DNA of 64,000 bases from Devosia sp. (GTDB lineage Bacteria; Pseudomonadota; Alphaproteobacteria; Rhizobiales; Devosiaceae), in NCBI RefSeq assembly GCF_014860165.1, contig NZ_JACZKG010000058.1:1-64000 (forward strand). Reading direction: 5' to 3'. How positions within the stretch are numbered: position 1 is the first letter of the stretch; each line of letters begins with the position of its first letter. Made by a program: the position numbers and the translations under genes. Under the pieces are notes generated by a model. That model ran no database searches and was not told where the DNA came from. It saw only the letters and a list, made by a program, of their open reading frames with translations. Shown here one piece after another: positions 1-7,959 of the stretch.

Positions 1-100
1 CCCCACCCGCCCAGCTGACGTGGTGGCGGGGTCCGCCCAATGTGTTGCAATTTGAGCGGAACGAAGTGCCGACCTTCGCGATCAGATAACATGTGACCCG

Positions 101-805
101 TCACGACCAAGGGGACTGAAATCTGAGAGGCCACCAGCGACGGGGATGGTTTGGCGCCGCCGGCATCTCGTAGAAACCTCTAAAATATCGGTCAAAACCG
201 ACCGCCGCCCACTTGTCGTACAGGTCCCTGGCAATTCTGCGATGGTCGTCACGCCTTCGCCGAAAAATGTCCGCCCCAGGCAATTCGATGCGGACCACGG
301 CGTCAAGGAAGGCCTGACTGTCGCCGCCGTAGCGGCTCCCGCGCAGCGCCTGTTCGAGCGCCGCAGCGACCGGCGCCAAATGTAGAATGCTATTGTCGCG
401 AATGCACTTGATCGCTCCGGCCAGGTCCCCCGCTAATCCGGAAGTCCCGATGTGCAAGTTGCGGTTGGGGCCTCGAACATCAGCGTCGTCGTACATGCTC
501 AGTTCACCCAACAGTCCGCCAAGATAGTACTCAACCATCTTTTCCGGGGGATAGTCTGCTGCGACAAGGCCGACGCCCGGAAGAGTTTCCCGGTTCGTCT
601 CACCGGGAAGGTTTGGCCCTGTGAACGCGTCGAAGCGCGGCAAGTTTAGGTGGTTGATTGGCAAATCGTGTTCGATGGCCACCAACGCATGGCCGGCCTC
701 ATGCATGATGACACAAACTGTGAACATTGACCGAAGTAGTTGCGTCTTCCTATCCATCGGCGTGACGAAGAAACTATCAAGAATATGAGTGTTTGATTTT
801 GTCAT
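101..805 (-). CDS. M41-like (FtsH-type) zinc peptidase domain protein, stand-alone
   Basis: The 234-residue protein has a zincin motif HEAGH at residues 35-39, followed by ALVAIEH, which is how the FtsH/M41 peptidase helix reads. About 90 residues later, GLAGDLAGA (Asp127) sits where M41 peptidases carry the third zinc ligand (G-A-S-N-D-L in FtsH), after a GGLLGE stretch like the FtsH GGRxAEE region. There is no AAA+ ATPase part and no clear membrane segment, so this is an isolated peptidase domain. Its start overlaps the stop of the upstream coupling-ATPase gene by 4 bases (ATGA), which suggests translational coupling and the same operon. The substrate is unknown. The zinc-peptidase fold is fairly safe; the role in the element is not known. 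Confidence 0.7.
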   Translation of the reverse strand: MTKSNTHILDSFFVTPMDRKTQLLRSMFTVCVIMHEAGHALVAIEHDLPINHLNLPRFDAFTGPNLPGETNRETLPGVGLVAADYPPEKMVEYYLGGLLGELSMYDDADVRGPNRNLHIGTSGLAGDLAGAIKCIRDNSILHLAPVAAALEQALRGSRYGGDSQAFLDAVVRIELPGADIFRRRRDDHRRIARDLYDKWAAVGFDRYFRGFYEMPAAPNHPRRWWPLRFQSPWS

Positions 806-2567
806 TTCATAACATTAATTGTATCTTGTGAAACTGGTAGTTTTATTTGTGAGATGCGTGAAAGGCGTCCAGATATTTTTGTTTTTGTTCCGTATTTCTT
901 GGAGATGAGATAGGACTCAGCCATCTTAAGTTCTTTGAAGTCGTCGGGAGAGACCACAAACTCCCGACTGCTCCTCGCTGAGCCAACGCCAGTTGCCACC
1001 CCTTCCACGACCTGGGCTGTTACCTCTACCTTTTGGAAGGTGCCGGAATATTGCGACGCCAACTCCGCATTCGTCGGCGAGTTGAGCTGGTGCACTATCA
1101 GAGTGTTCACCGAGGCCAGAACCTGGTTCAGGAAGGATGTGCCACCCGTCAAAACAGAGACTTCGAGATCCGCAAAGCTCTGCCCCGACAGAACAACGCG
1201 GGCGCCGTAGCTTCGGCCTTGGTTCACAAGATTCAGCACCTGCTGACCGACGAAGGTCGAAATCTCATCCAAAACAATCAGCCAAGGGCCGTCTCGCTGC
1301 GAGAGCGTATTACGCGCATCGTTTATGACGAGCTTGCCCAGTGCCTTGGATAGATCGGGGAAAGTCAGGGCAGGTAGCGCGAAGTATGCGACCGCACCCT
1401 CGTCCCTGGCCCGGTCCAGTTGAAGGACAGGAGCGCCGCCATAGACGTCAAAAAGATGAGCCGCCGACGATCGCGCCAGATTGCGGATGAGCGCGCGAAG
1501 TCCCTCAATTCCCTCATTTTCCGCGTTACCCTGATCGACAACTTCCGAGAGAAGGCTATCCGCATTCGGTATCGTCTTGGCGTGGCGCCGCACCGCCTTC
1601 ACCATGGCTTTAACGGACATGAGCTCTTGAATGCTCAACAGGTTAACAGGTTCTCCGATCGCCAGCGCAACTTTGAAAACGGTCTGCATGTACCCTTTCG
1701 CCAACACTTGGTAGTAAGGCACGGACCATTCGTGCAGGGTGACCACCATGTCAGCGAGCGCCGAAAAATCCTTCGCCGTGAATGGATTATACGCGCACCC
1801 GCCGCCCAGCTCGTTTTCCGCTTGGTGAAAAGGTATGCCCGGCGCCCCATTTGCCTGGCATGTGCCACGATCTGGCGGCCAGTTTTTACGTCACCTTTCC
1901 CGTCCAAGATGAGCACCGGCAGACCACGATCGATATGTGACTCAATGAGGTTGAGCGTGGTCACTGTTTTTCCGCTCCCGGTCGTCCCGATCGTCAGCAC
2001 GTGATTGTTCAAAGCACTATCAGTAATGAACGCAGGCGAACCCGTTCGCCAGTTCACGCCAACCAGGGTCTTGTCGCCTGATGCAGCCGGCAACCTCCCT
2101 GCTTTCTTTTTTGAGGATGAAGAGGCCGGGGCCGGGCGAACTCGGCGGCGAACGAGGTTCTTGGTCCCAGAGTTTGCTGCATCTTCAAACAAGAGTCGGG
2201 CAATTGCGCCTATGCCGACGCCGATGGAAGCGAGTGAAACCGCCGTCCAGGGGTCTCTTGCCAAGTCTAGCCAGGCATCTACCAGCGAATGGGCATCGAG
2301 GGTCTTGAGCGGCACATACATTCGATCGACCAGTGCCACGGCAACTGACTGTAGACGTCCGCTCGCGTAGAGAGCCAATGTCAGCAGCACGGAAAAGACG
2401 AAGCCAAGGGCACATGCAAGCAGTGATCCCGTGTACTAGGCAGCAACCCAAGGCAAGACGGCGGCTGCAATCCCTACCGGACCGAGAACCAAGGCCCCGA
2501 CGAAAGCCACCAGCAGCTGAAAAACTAAGACAAAGTCTTCCGACGAGTTCGAGCCGTTCGAGGTCAA
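802..2567 (-). pseudogene. TraD/VirD4-like coupling ATPase, broken by TAG and frameshift
   Basis: Read through its lesions this gene gives a protein of about 588 residues: two hydrophobic N-terminal segments, Walker A GTTGSGKT and a Walker B-like LIVLDE followed by a sensor-like LSGQS stretch. That is the plan of type IV coupling proteins (TraD/TrwB/VirD4), which feed DNA to a conjugation channel at the inner membrane. The reading frame starts at a TTG overlapping the preceding stop (2564-2566) and is interrupted by an in-frame TAG at 2436-2438. It then shifts by -1 near 1828-1833: the frame ending ...AYLF continues sensibly only in the next frame as FHQAENELGGG. An internal GTG at 2390 could restart after the TAG. 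The protein is probably non-functional unless the lesions are sequencing errors. No VirB genes are in view. Confidence 0.72.
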
Positions 2568-3202
2568 TTGTTTTCCCCCTTCTGCGCAGCAGCGGTGCCG
2601 CTAGGGGTCCACTTGACGATCTTGATGTGAGAGCTTTCGCCTGCGATGCGGTGCACATATCCGCGCATGGTCTCGTCCGCGACGACGTACCAAACTTCGT
2701 CCAGTTCGAGGTTGGCCGCATGGCTGTCGATAATCTCCGCCAGTCTGCGGGGCGCCTTCTGGGTTAGCTCCAGCTCAATGCCGATTGTTGTGTTTTCGCG
2801 GCGGAGAAGCCCGTCGGGCACGTGAAACTCGCTAGCTCGATCAGGTCTACGCCACCGGTACTCGCGCTCGGTCTCAAACCGCGCGGCAAATTTCTTCTCC
2901 AGGTCCATGGCGAGATCAACAAGCTTGCTGTCATGGGAGTACGTGGCGGCTCGAATGCCCTTGACTGCCGGAAGAGTATCCCCGGCCAAGAGCCGCCCAT
3001 TGTCGGTGACGAGAAGAGGACGAACATCAAAATGCGGCATCTCTGCGCGCTTCAAAATTCCTTCGTCCACCAGTTTCCGGACCCTGGCCGCAGCCGTGGA
3101 GAAATCAATCCCTCCCCAAAAACGGGCAACCTGAGCCACTGTCAAAAACCCGAAACGGTTTACACACCGCACCAACTCCAAGTCTCGTTCCGTCAAATTC
3201 AC
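2564..3202 (-). CDS. Replication-relaxation-like protein: winged helix plus PD-(D/E)xK nuclease-like domain
   Basis: The 212-residue protein starts with a winged-helix pattern (residues 1-55, LTERDLELVR ... FLTVAQVARFW ... LVDEGILKR), typical of the replication-relaxation family found on plasmids and integrative elements. The C-terminal half carries Asp130, Glu143, Glu145 and Lys149 in the arrangement PDG ... GIELELTQK, which fits a PD-(D/E)xK nuclease core. It is the gene just upstream of the coupling ATPase, with a 4-base overlap (TTGA). In the family such proteins are thought to act on plasmid DNA processing. Here only DNA binding and possible nicking can be inferred. Confidence 0.6.
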   Translation of the reverse strand: MNLTERDLELVRCVNRFGFLTVAQVARFWGGIDFSTAAARVRKLVDEGILKRAEMPHFDVRPLLVTDNGRLLAGDTLPAVKGIRAATYSHDSKLVDLAMDLEKKFAARFETEREYRWRRPDRASEFHVPDGLLRRENTTIGIELELTQKAPRRLAEIIDSHAANLELDEVWYVVADETMRGYVHRIAGESSHIKIVKWTPSGTAAAQKGENN

Positions 3203-3256
3203 AAAGTTACTCCAAACAAAAAATACTCATTCCCCCAGCCCTGCTGCTTAGGCCCA

Positions 3257-3320
3257 CCTGGTACCCACCCCGACCCCATGTAATCGTCCTTGATTGCGTG
3301 GGGTCGGGGTGGGTACCAGG
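3257..3320. repeat. Large perfect inverted repeat (22-bp arms)
   Basis: The arms 3257-3278 and 3299-3320 are exact reverse complements, beginning CCTGGTACCCACCCC and ending GGGGTGGGTACCAGG. The 20-base spacer can also pair on the plus-strand transcript if G-U pairs are allowed, giving about 30 base pairs closed by a 4-base loop (UCCU). It lies between the winged-helix gene (start 3202) and the end of the KfrA-like gene (3381). It could be a transcription terminator without a T-tract, a palindromic mobile remnant or a replication/transfer site. Confidence 0.85.
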
Positions 3321-3358
3321 CTCTGAAGGGCCGGAATCCAGGGCTCTAGGGGGGGAAT

Positions 3359-3379
3359 GTCCCCACCCAAGGTGGGGAC
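3359..3379 (-). terminator. Hairpin just after the KfrA-like gene
   Basis: GTCCCCACC (3359-3367) and GGTGGGGAC (3371-3379) form a perfect 9-bp stem with a 3-base loop, beginning one base past the stop codon at 3381. On the minus strand it is followed by ATTCCCCCCC rather than a T-run, so it is a weak or Rho-assisted terminator candidate. Confidence 0.5.
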
Positions 3380-3380
3380 C

Positions 3381-4250
3381 CTATTGGGGATGGTGACTGG
3401 TGGGCTTGGTCGACAAGTCGAAGTCCACTTCGGTGGCGTCTCCGCTTCCTGAATGTGCGGGGCCGTGTCCTATCGCGTAGCCATCGGATTGATCGGCGTC
3501 GCCGCGCGAGCGGTCACGATTGGCGCGGTCTGAGGCCTCAGAAACGCTCTCTGGTAGGTCCGGCATCTGGCGAAGTCGACCGACCTGATCTTCGGCCTTT
3601 TCGGCATTGCGCTGCCGAGCTTCTCTTTCCGACTCCAAGATACCGATGAGACGGTCGCGTGACCCTGCCAGCTCCAAATGCGCCGCGATTTTCGAATTCT
3701 GATCCGCAACCAAACTGCGCAATTCGGACACGACGCCCACCGTTTCGGCGAGGGAGACGTCTTTCTCTTCGAGAACCGCATTCAGCTTGTCGATGCACGC
3801 CTGCCCCTCCAACAGTTGTTCATGCAATCCGTCTCTCTCAGCGCGCAATGTTTCCAGCTCGGTTGCAAGCTCCACAATTTCGGCCTGCTGGGCCAAATCG
3901 TGCGCAGTCATGATCTTCGCAAAAGCTGTCGATGAGCGACGTGTAAGATCGTCCAAAGCTGCACCGACTTCGTTCTTCAGGCGGGCGGCAGAGTCCAGGA
4001 GGCTAACAAAAGCGCTGTACACGCGCTCGGGTAGGACGGACGTGTCTATGTCGGGCGCTGCGATCTCGGCTTTGATTGAATCGGCCGCGAAGAAAGCGCC
4101 CACATATTTGTGCGCAGTACCCATGGAGCGCACGACGCCCTCATCAACAAGGCGCTGGCAGATCTCTGTGCGGCTTGGATTGGTACCGTTGGGTGCGCTT
4201 TCGAGGAGCTTTCGAATTTCTCCGAAGATCTTGTCGGGATCATACGCCAT
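3381..4250 (-). CDS. KfrA-like plasmid/element DNA-binding coiled-coil protein
   Basis: I start this at the ATG at 4250 (MAYDPDKIFGE), giving 289 residues. The open frame runs further upstream, but that part is low-complexity and lies over the neighbouring gene. Residues 1-60 resemble the KfrA N-terminal DNA-binding domain (LLESAPNGTNPSRTEICQRL ... GTAHKYVGAFF). Roughly residues 110-230 are a long heptad-rich coiled coil (for example ELETLRAERDGLHEQLLEG), and the tail is polar and probably disordered. KfrA proteins are autorepressors that help plasmid maintenance. A tandem palindrome sits directly upstream (4275-4301) as a likely operator. The gene is in a minus-strand series with the unknown gene upstream. 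Confidence 0.65.
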   Translation of the reverse strand: MAYDPDKIFGEIRKLLESAPNGTNPSRTEICQRLVDEGVVRSMGTAHKYVGAFFAADSIKAEIAAPDIDTSVLPERVYSAFVSLLDSAARLKNEVGAALDDLTRRSSTAFAKIMTAHDLAQQAEIVELATELETLRAERDGLHEQLLEGQACIDKLNAVLEEKDVSLAETVGVVSELRSLVADQNSKIAAHLELAGSRDRLIGILESEREARQRNAEKAEDQVGRLRQMPDLPESVSEASDRANRDRSRGDADQSDGYAIGHGPAHSGSGDATEVDFDLSTKPTSHHPQ

Positions 4251-4274
4251 GGGCGCGTTCCAATTTTCGAGATG

Positions 4275-4301
4275 CCGAATTCCGGAATTCCGGAATTTCG
4301 G
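4275..4301. promoter_or_regulatory. Tandem CCGGAATT palindromes, likely KfrA-like operator
   Basis: The stretch reads CC-GAATT-CCGGAATT-CCGGAATT-TCGG, overlapping self-complementary units with 8-base periodicity, in the 55-base gap between the 4306 gene end and the KfrA-like start. KfrA proteins bind repeated dyads in their own promoters. The assignment here rests on position and symmetry only. Confidence 0.5.
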
Positions 4302-4305
4302 AAGT

Positions 4306-5178
4306 TCAGCGGCGGTAGCGCTCAGGCAGGTGCAGGAGGCTGCGGCGATCAGGGGCAGGGGAGCTTTCTGTCGGCGCGCGTGCGAGCGAGAGTTTGGACC
4401 CGCCGGGGTCGAACTGGACGAGACCGACATTGGGCAGGTGGTACTTTCGAACCAATGCGTCCGCCTCTGAGATGACCGCAGACGGTGCAACCAACCAATA
4501 GGTGTCGAAGAACGTCGACTCCCAGCCGACGCGCGCGAGAGCACGATACAATTCGTCAAGGCCCGGCTTAATGAACACGAACACACCGACAACCTCGATG
4601 GCCGCGTCAGTTCCTGTGTGGATTGCAACCAATGACGGAGAAACCGCCGCCGTCGTGCCCGGCCACCTTCTATATTTCACTGCCTGAACAGAATGCGGAG
4701 CGACCAGGCTTGGCATTTGATCTGCCACCGTCGTCAGTGCGTGATTCCGAGCCTTATGGCCTTCAACCAAAGCGGAAATATCGCCATCAGACTTAGCGCG
4801 TACTTCGTCCAGCACCCTGCGCAGGTCACGCACAGACCGGACGTTGCCAGGAGAGAATATGAGCTCGATGGCACGCTCGAGGTCGGTCTCAGAGATGCGC
4901 GAGAGCAGTTCCAGATGGGTATAGGGCCGGCTCAGTGCCAGCTGAAAGAACTCTGGTGGCAAGTGCGGGGAGTGAGTCAGCACAAATTCATAGGCGCTGC
5001 ACATCTGGCGCAGTGCATGTTCTGGTTTGCCTGCTGCGACTGAGGCTTGCCCCCAAAATGTCATTCCCGTCGCCACGTTGCCGAGGTTGCGCCAACTGGC
5101 GATCGCCTCAGGCACTGCCCACCAATTTGGAGAGCGCGCCGCGTCTTTGAGGACAGAATCGATGCTACTTGCTTTCAT
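4306..5178 (-). CDS. Hypothetical protein of the integrative element
   Basis: I place the start at the ATG at 5178 (MKASSIDSVLKDAARSPN), giving 290 residues. The frame is open for a further 100 codons, but that part is Arg/Ser/Pro-rich and crosses a dyad. I do not recognise the family. The sequence has a helical N-terminal half and a C-terminal half of alternating beta-like stretches (VAIHTGTDAAIEVVGVFVFI, GWESTFFDTYWLVA), ending in a phrase about the size of a small enzyme-like or restriction-like fold. No catalytic motif is clear. It is first in the minus-strand operon, divergent from the excisionase/integrase set, with a 7-bp dyad over its ribosome-binding region. Confidence 0.55.
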   Translation of the reverse strand: MKASSIDSVLKDAARSPNWWAVPEAIASWRNLGNVATGMTFWGQASVAAGKPEHALRQMCSAYEFVLTHSPHLPPEFFQLALSRPYTHLELLSRISETDLERAIELIFSPGNVRSVRDLRRVLDEVRAKSDGDISALVEGHKARNHALTTVADQMPSLVAPHSVQAVKYRRWPGTTAAVSPSLVAIHTGTDAAIEVVGVFVFIKPGLDELYRALARVGWESTFFDTYWLVAPSAVISEADALVRKYHLPNVGLVQFDPGGSKLSLARAPTESSPAPDRRSLLHLPERYRR

Positions 5179-5180
5179 AC

Positions 5181-5198
5181 GTCCACAATAATGTGGAC
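5181..5198. promoter_or_regulatory. GTCCACA-N4-TGTGGAC dyad over the translation start region
   Basis: This is a perfect 7-bp inverted repeat with a 4-base spacer, located 3-20 bases upstream of the ATG at 5178. A protein bound here, or a hairpin in the mRNA, would block initiation of the 4306-5178 gene. No regulator can be named. Confidence 0.45.
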
Positions 5199-5706
5199 AA
5201 AGCAGTTTGCGCAACCCAGGCGCGCTGGTCGCTTCGAAATGGGTTAACCGCCGGGAAAGTGGGCTTGGCCAATTTGATAGGTTCGCGATCGATCGGCGGA
5301 CCGGGTCAGGGGTCGGCGCAAGTTGTCGTGCCCAAGTCGCGCTACTCGCGACTTGGGACCCCACTCCGCCTCTTGCCTTGATCTGCCATGCCGGCTGTCG
5401 CGCCCTGCGCTCCAACCCGCCTTCGCTTAAGCTACGCCGGGCTGGGCTAGGATCGCGCCGGCCTGACAGCTCAACCCCTTCCCGCACCACTCCGCAATAT
5501 CCGTGCGACCGGTTGAGGCGAGATTGTGTAGTCCTCGGAGCTGCTGTGGGGCACGATCAAAACTTCACACCAAACTTCACCCCTATGCAGGTGATTTTTG
5601 GGGTGAAGTTCCCATTCAATGGGGGGAACTTCGGTGCCTTCTCTCGAATTTTCGATTTTTCTTCACAAATGTTGACCCCTACGAGGAGCCGGGCGACCAT
5701 TTTTGC
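5199..5706. other. Gene-free divergent region of the element
   Basis: About 500 bases lie between the two divergent gene sets. I find no convincing coding frame: open frames here are Arg/Pro-rich shadows. It contains the repeat cluster at 5561-5632. It probably holds the divergent promoters and possibly recombination-arm sites. Confidence 0.5.
5561..5632. repeat. Cluster of AACTTCAC direct and inverted repeats
   Basis: AACTTCAC occurs at 5561-5568 and 5573-5580 (12-base spacing), with the inverted GTGAAGTT at 5603-5610. The 11-bp arms AACTTCACCCC (5573-5583) and GGGGTGAAGTT (5600-5610) are exact reverse complements. GAAGTTCCC (5605-5613) and GGGAACTTC (5624-5632) form a second overlapping dyad, with CCCATT-C-AATGGG nested inside it. 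It sits 75-145 bases upstream of the excisionase-like start. Confidence 0.75.
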
Positions 5707-6156
5707 ATGCTGAATTTGAAAGATTCTTTTGCGATCCCAATCCTGCCGATTGACGCCCAGCGCGCCATGGTCGCGATAATTTCCTCTACGCGATCGACAC
5801 CGATGCCAGAGAGTCTCATCACCCTGAAAGCCGCGGTTGCCATGCAAGAACTTGGTGGTCTCATATCCGTTAAAGCGCTCCGGACAGCGATCGAAAAGGG
5901 TGCTTTATTGGCTTGGCAACCCGGCGGTCCGGCCGGCACCGTCTACGTCACCCGTGCGTCCGTTCTTACTTGGATTTCAAAATGTCGCGTCGCTCCGAAC
6001 CGCCCCACCTCTGGCTCCGTCCTGCCCGTTACAAGGCAGACGGCAAGCTATGGAAACGTGCGGTCTGGGTCATCGTCGACGGCGGACAAGAGCGCAGCAC
6101 TGGCTGCGGCCTTGAAGAGCGCGCGGCAGCTGAGCAGGCGCTCGCGGAGTACATAG
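5707..6156 (+). CDS. Excisionase/AlpA-like HTH protein
   Basis: The stretch SLITLKAAVAMQELGGLISVKALRTAIEKGALLAWQ ... TVYVTRASVLTWISKC matches the MerR/AlpA-type winged helix of small excisionases encoded just before tyrosine recombinases. The start is uncertain. The ATG at 5707 gives 149 residues, with a GAGGAG 19 bases upstream (too far to be ideal); the ATG at 5767 is an alternative. The frame runs 175 bases into the recombinase gene; the last 50 residues are Ser/Arg-rich and may not be conserved. It is expected to direct excision versus integration of the element. Confidence 0.55.
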   Translation: MLNLKDSFAIPILPIDAQRAMVAIISSTRSTPMPESLITLKAAVAMQELGGLISVKALRTAIEKGALLAWQPGGPAGTVYVTRASVLTWISKCRVAPNRPTSGSVLPVTRQTASYGNVRSGSSSTADKSAALAAALKSARQLSRRSRST

Positions 6157-7243
6157 GCGACAAGCACGAGCCGTCCCGAAAGAAGGGCCAGGACATCTCT
6201 GAGATCCTGATCGCTGACGTTGTTGCGGTCTATATCCGGGACAAGATTAACGACCAGAAGCGCCCCGAGAAAGCTGCCGAGCGCTTCGTCCAACTCCTTG
6301 AGTGGTGGGGTACGAAATCCCTCGACGACATCAACGGTCGCTCCTGCCGGGACTACGTGGCGTACCGGTGTTCGATGCCCTGGAAAAGCGCCAGGCCCGA
6401 CGTCACCGGCAAGCCGGCTCGCATGGTAACCGCTGCCGGCGCCAGGCGCGAGCTCGAGGATCTGCGTGCGGCCGTGAACTACCATCAATCCGAAGGCTAT
6501 CACCGCGAGATCGTGAAGGTGACGCTCCCAGCGAAGTCGCCGCCACGGCATCGGTATCTGCGCCGGCCTGAACTCGCCATTATGGTCTGGATAGCTTGGC
6601 GCATGCGCGAGAACATGAAGATAGTGCGCGGCCCGAGAAAGGTCAGCCCGTGGTGTCCAGCAAGCGGCCGGCAAGGCACATCGCCAGGTTCCTGCTCGTT
6701 GGTGCGTATACCGGTACCCGCGCTGCGGCGATCGGTTCAGCAGCTTTCGAGCCGACACCGGGTTGCGGGTGGGTAGACCTGAAAACTGGTCTCTATTATC
6801 GAGCCGAGCAGGGTCAGATCGAGAGCAACAAGCGGCAGCCGACGATTCTACTTCCCCGACGGCTCCTCATGCACATCCGGCGCTGGAAACGCGCCAACCC
6901 GTCTATGAAATATGTCGTCGAGTACAGAGGGCGGGCCGTCGCCGAGGTTAACAAGGGCTTCGCCCGCTTGGTCGAGCTGGCTGGACTGGGCGCCGAGGTC
7001 GTGCCGCATACCCTCCGGCACACTTGCGCGACCTGGTTGTCCCAACGCGGGGCGTCCATGACCGACGCCTCGGCGTTCTTGGGGATGAGTCAGGCGATCT
7101 ACGAAAAGACATACCGGCACCACTCACCGACGCTGCGGTCGCCGGGTTGGAACGCGCCGCCCATCTGGGAAATATTCGACCCGCAGTTTCATCCCAGCGA
7201 GATTATCGTTGACGACGGTTGGGTTGAGGAAGAGGCGGCGTGA
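5982..7243 (+). pseudogene. Tyrosine recombinase (integrase), frameshifted
   Basis: The frame starting MSRRSEPPHLWLRPARY at 5982 gives the N-terminal arm and core-binding regions. It loses sense near 6605-6655, and the remainder is found one base back: KRPARHIARFLLVGAYTGTRAAA, then HTLRHT and the tyrosine box YEKTYRHH near the end. These supply the Arg, His-x-x-Arg-His and Tyr of tyrosine recombinases. A single-base deletion (or sequencing error) around GAGAAAGG at 6634-6641 would explain the change of frame. If both parts are rejoined the protein is about 420 residues, normal for an integrase of a Hyphomicrobiales genomic island. It is transcribed toward the tRNA gene, with a GIY-YIG-like gene overlapping its stop. 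Confidence 0.75.
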
Positions 7244-7836
7244 TGCTCACAGAGACAGAGAAGTCCTTCCTTCAGTCTCAGGGGCTCTCAGAATCTGATG
7301 TCTACGATGCGCGCGGCCAATCCTCCGCCTCTTGGAAAGCGGGGGTCAGAGTTGCAGGATTGTCCGTGGTGCTCGGTTCGCCATGCAACAACGGCGGCCA
7401 TCGCCTACGCACACGGTCTGGTCACTGCGTTCAATGCGACACCAGCAAGCTCTCTTACCAAAAGCGCCACCACTCTGAGGGTTACGTCTACATCGCGGGT
7501 TCTCAGAAGGCTCAGGTCATTAAGGTTGGCACCGCTGTGGATATAGATCAGCGGGAGCGAAATCTGCGTGGGCAATCGTATGCTGGCATAAGCGATTGGA
7601 CGATGCTGTTTTCGGTGAAGGTGGACGCTGGCGGCAAAATAGAAGGCGAGGTTCTCAGGGATCTCAACCGGATTGCCATATCGCGCGCCTACGAGAAGGA
7701 CGGTCGGCAACAGGACGCTGGCGAAGTGTTGCGGACCGATTTCACGACTGCCTTGAATGCGATGTTCCGTGCGCTCAAGCAGGTCAAATTTGACGAGCCC
7801 TGGCGGTCGTCAGCCTGGTCCGAATACGATTGGTAG
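7240..7836 (+). CDS. GIY-YIG-like (T5orf172-type) protein
   Basis: The 198-residue protein starts at GTG 7240 or ATG 7243, overlapping the integrase stop. Its middle carries GYVYIAGS ... VIKVGTAVDIDQRERNL ... Y and later IEGEVLRDL. This is the pattern of the T5orf172/GIY-YIG fold, with G-Y-V-Y standing for GIY, an Arg in the first helix region and a Glu in IEGE. An N-terminal Cys-x-N ... C-x-x-C stretch (CNNGGHRLRTRSGHCVQC) may bind zinc. GIY-YIG domains cut DNA or sit in phage regulators. The function here is unknown; it may be cargo of the element. Confidence 0.6.
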   Translation: MMLTETEKSFLQSQGLSESDVYDARGQSSASWKAGVRVAGLSVVLGSPCNNGGHRLRTRSGHCVQCDTSKLSYQKRHHSEGYVYIAGSQKAQVIKVGTAVDIDQRERNLRGQSYAGISDWTMLFSVKVDAGGKIEGEVLRDLNRIAISRAYEKDGRQQDAGEVLRTDFTTALNAMFRALKQVKFDEPWRSSAWSEYDW

Positions 7837-7909
7837 CGGCCGGAACATCTGTTCTGGGGCCCGGCGATGGCCCGGAGATAGCCGTGAACAGACAGTGATT
7901 TCGGGCAGG

Positions 7910-7959
7910 AGGCCCTTGCCCTCCACCGCCGGAAACCCTAGGAAAACCGGCAAGGGCCT
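7910..7959. repeat. Inverted repeat abutting the tRNA 5' end
   Basis: AGGCCCTTGCC (7910-7920) and GGCAAGGGCCT (7949-7959) are exact reverse complements, and the right arm includes the first six bases of the tRNA. In the precursor RNA this hairpin could compete with the acceptor stem. It could equally be a remnant of element insertion. Confidence 0.6.

Noticed and set aside
1828-2438. Programmed frameshift or stop-codon read-through in the coupling ATPase
   Set aside because: Neither the CCTTTT run nor the TAG sits in a recognised slippery or read-through context. Two lesions in one gene point to decay or errors.
4251-4628. Upstream open extension of the KfrA-like gene
   Set aside because: The added 126 residues are Arg/Ser-rich, lie over the neighbouring gene and cross the CCGGAATT dyad. 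The ATG at 4250 starts the recognisable domain.
5179-5490. Upstream extension of the 4306-5178 gene
   Set aside because: The open frame is Arg/Pro/Ser-rich and would place the dyad inside the gene. No ribosome-binding site supports it.
5503-5706. Longer start for the excisionase-like gene
   Set aside because: The first 68 residues are composed mainly of repeat DNA and Arg/Cys-rich stretches, with no resemblance to the family.
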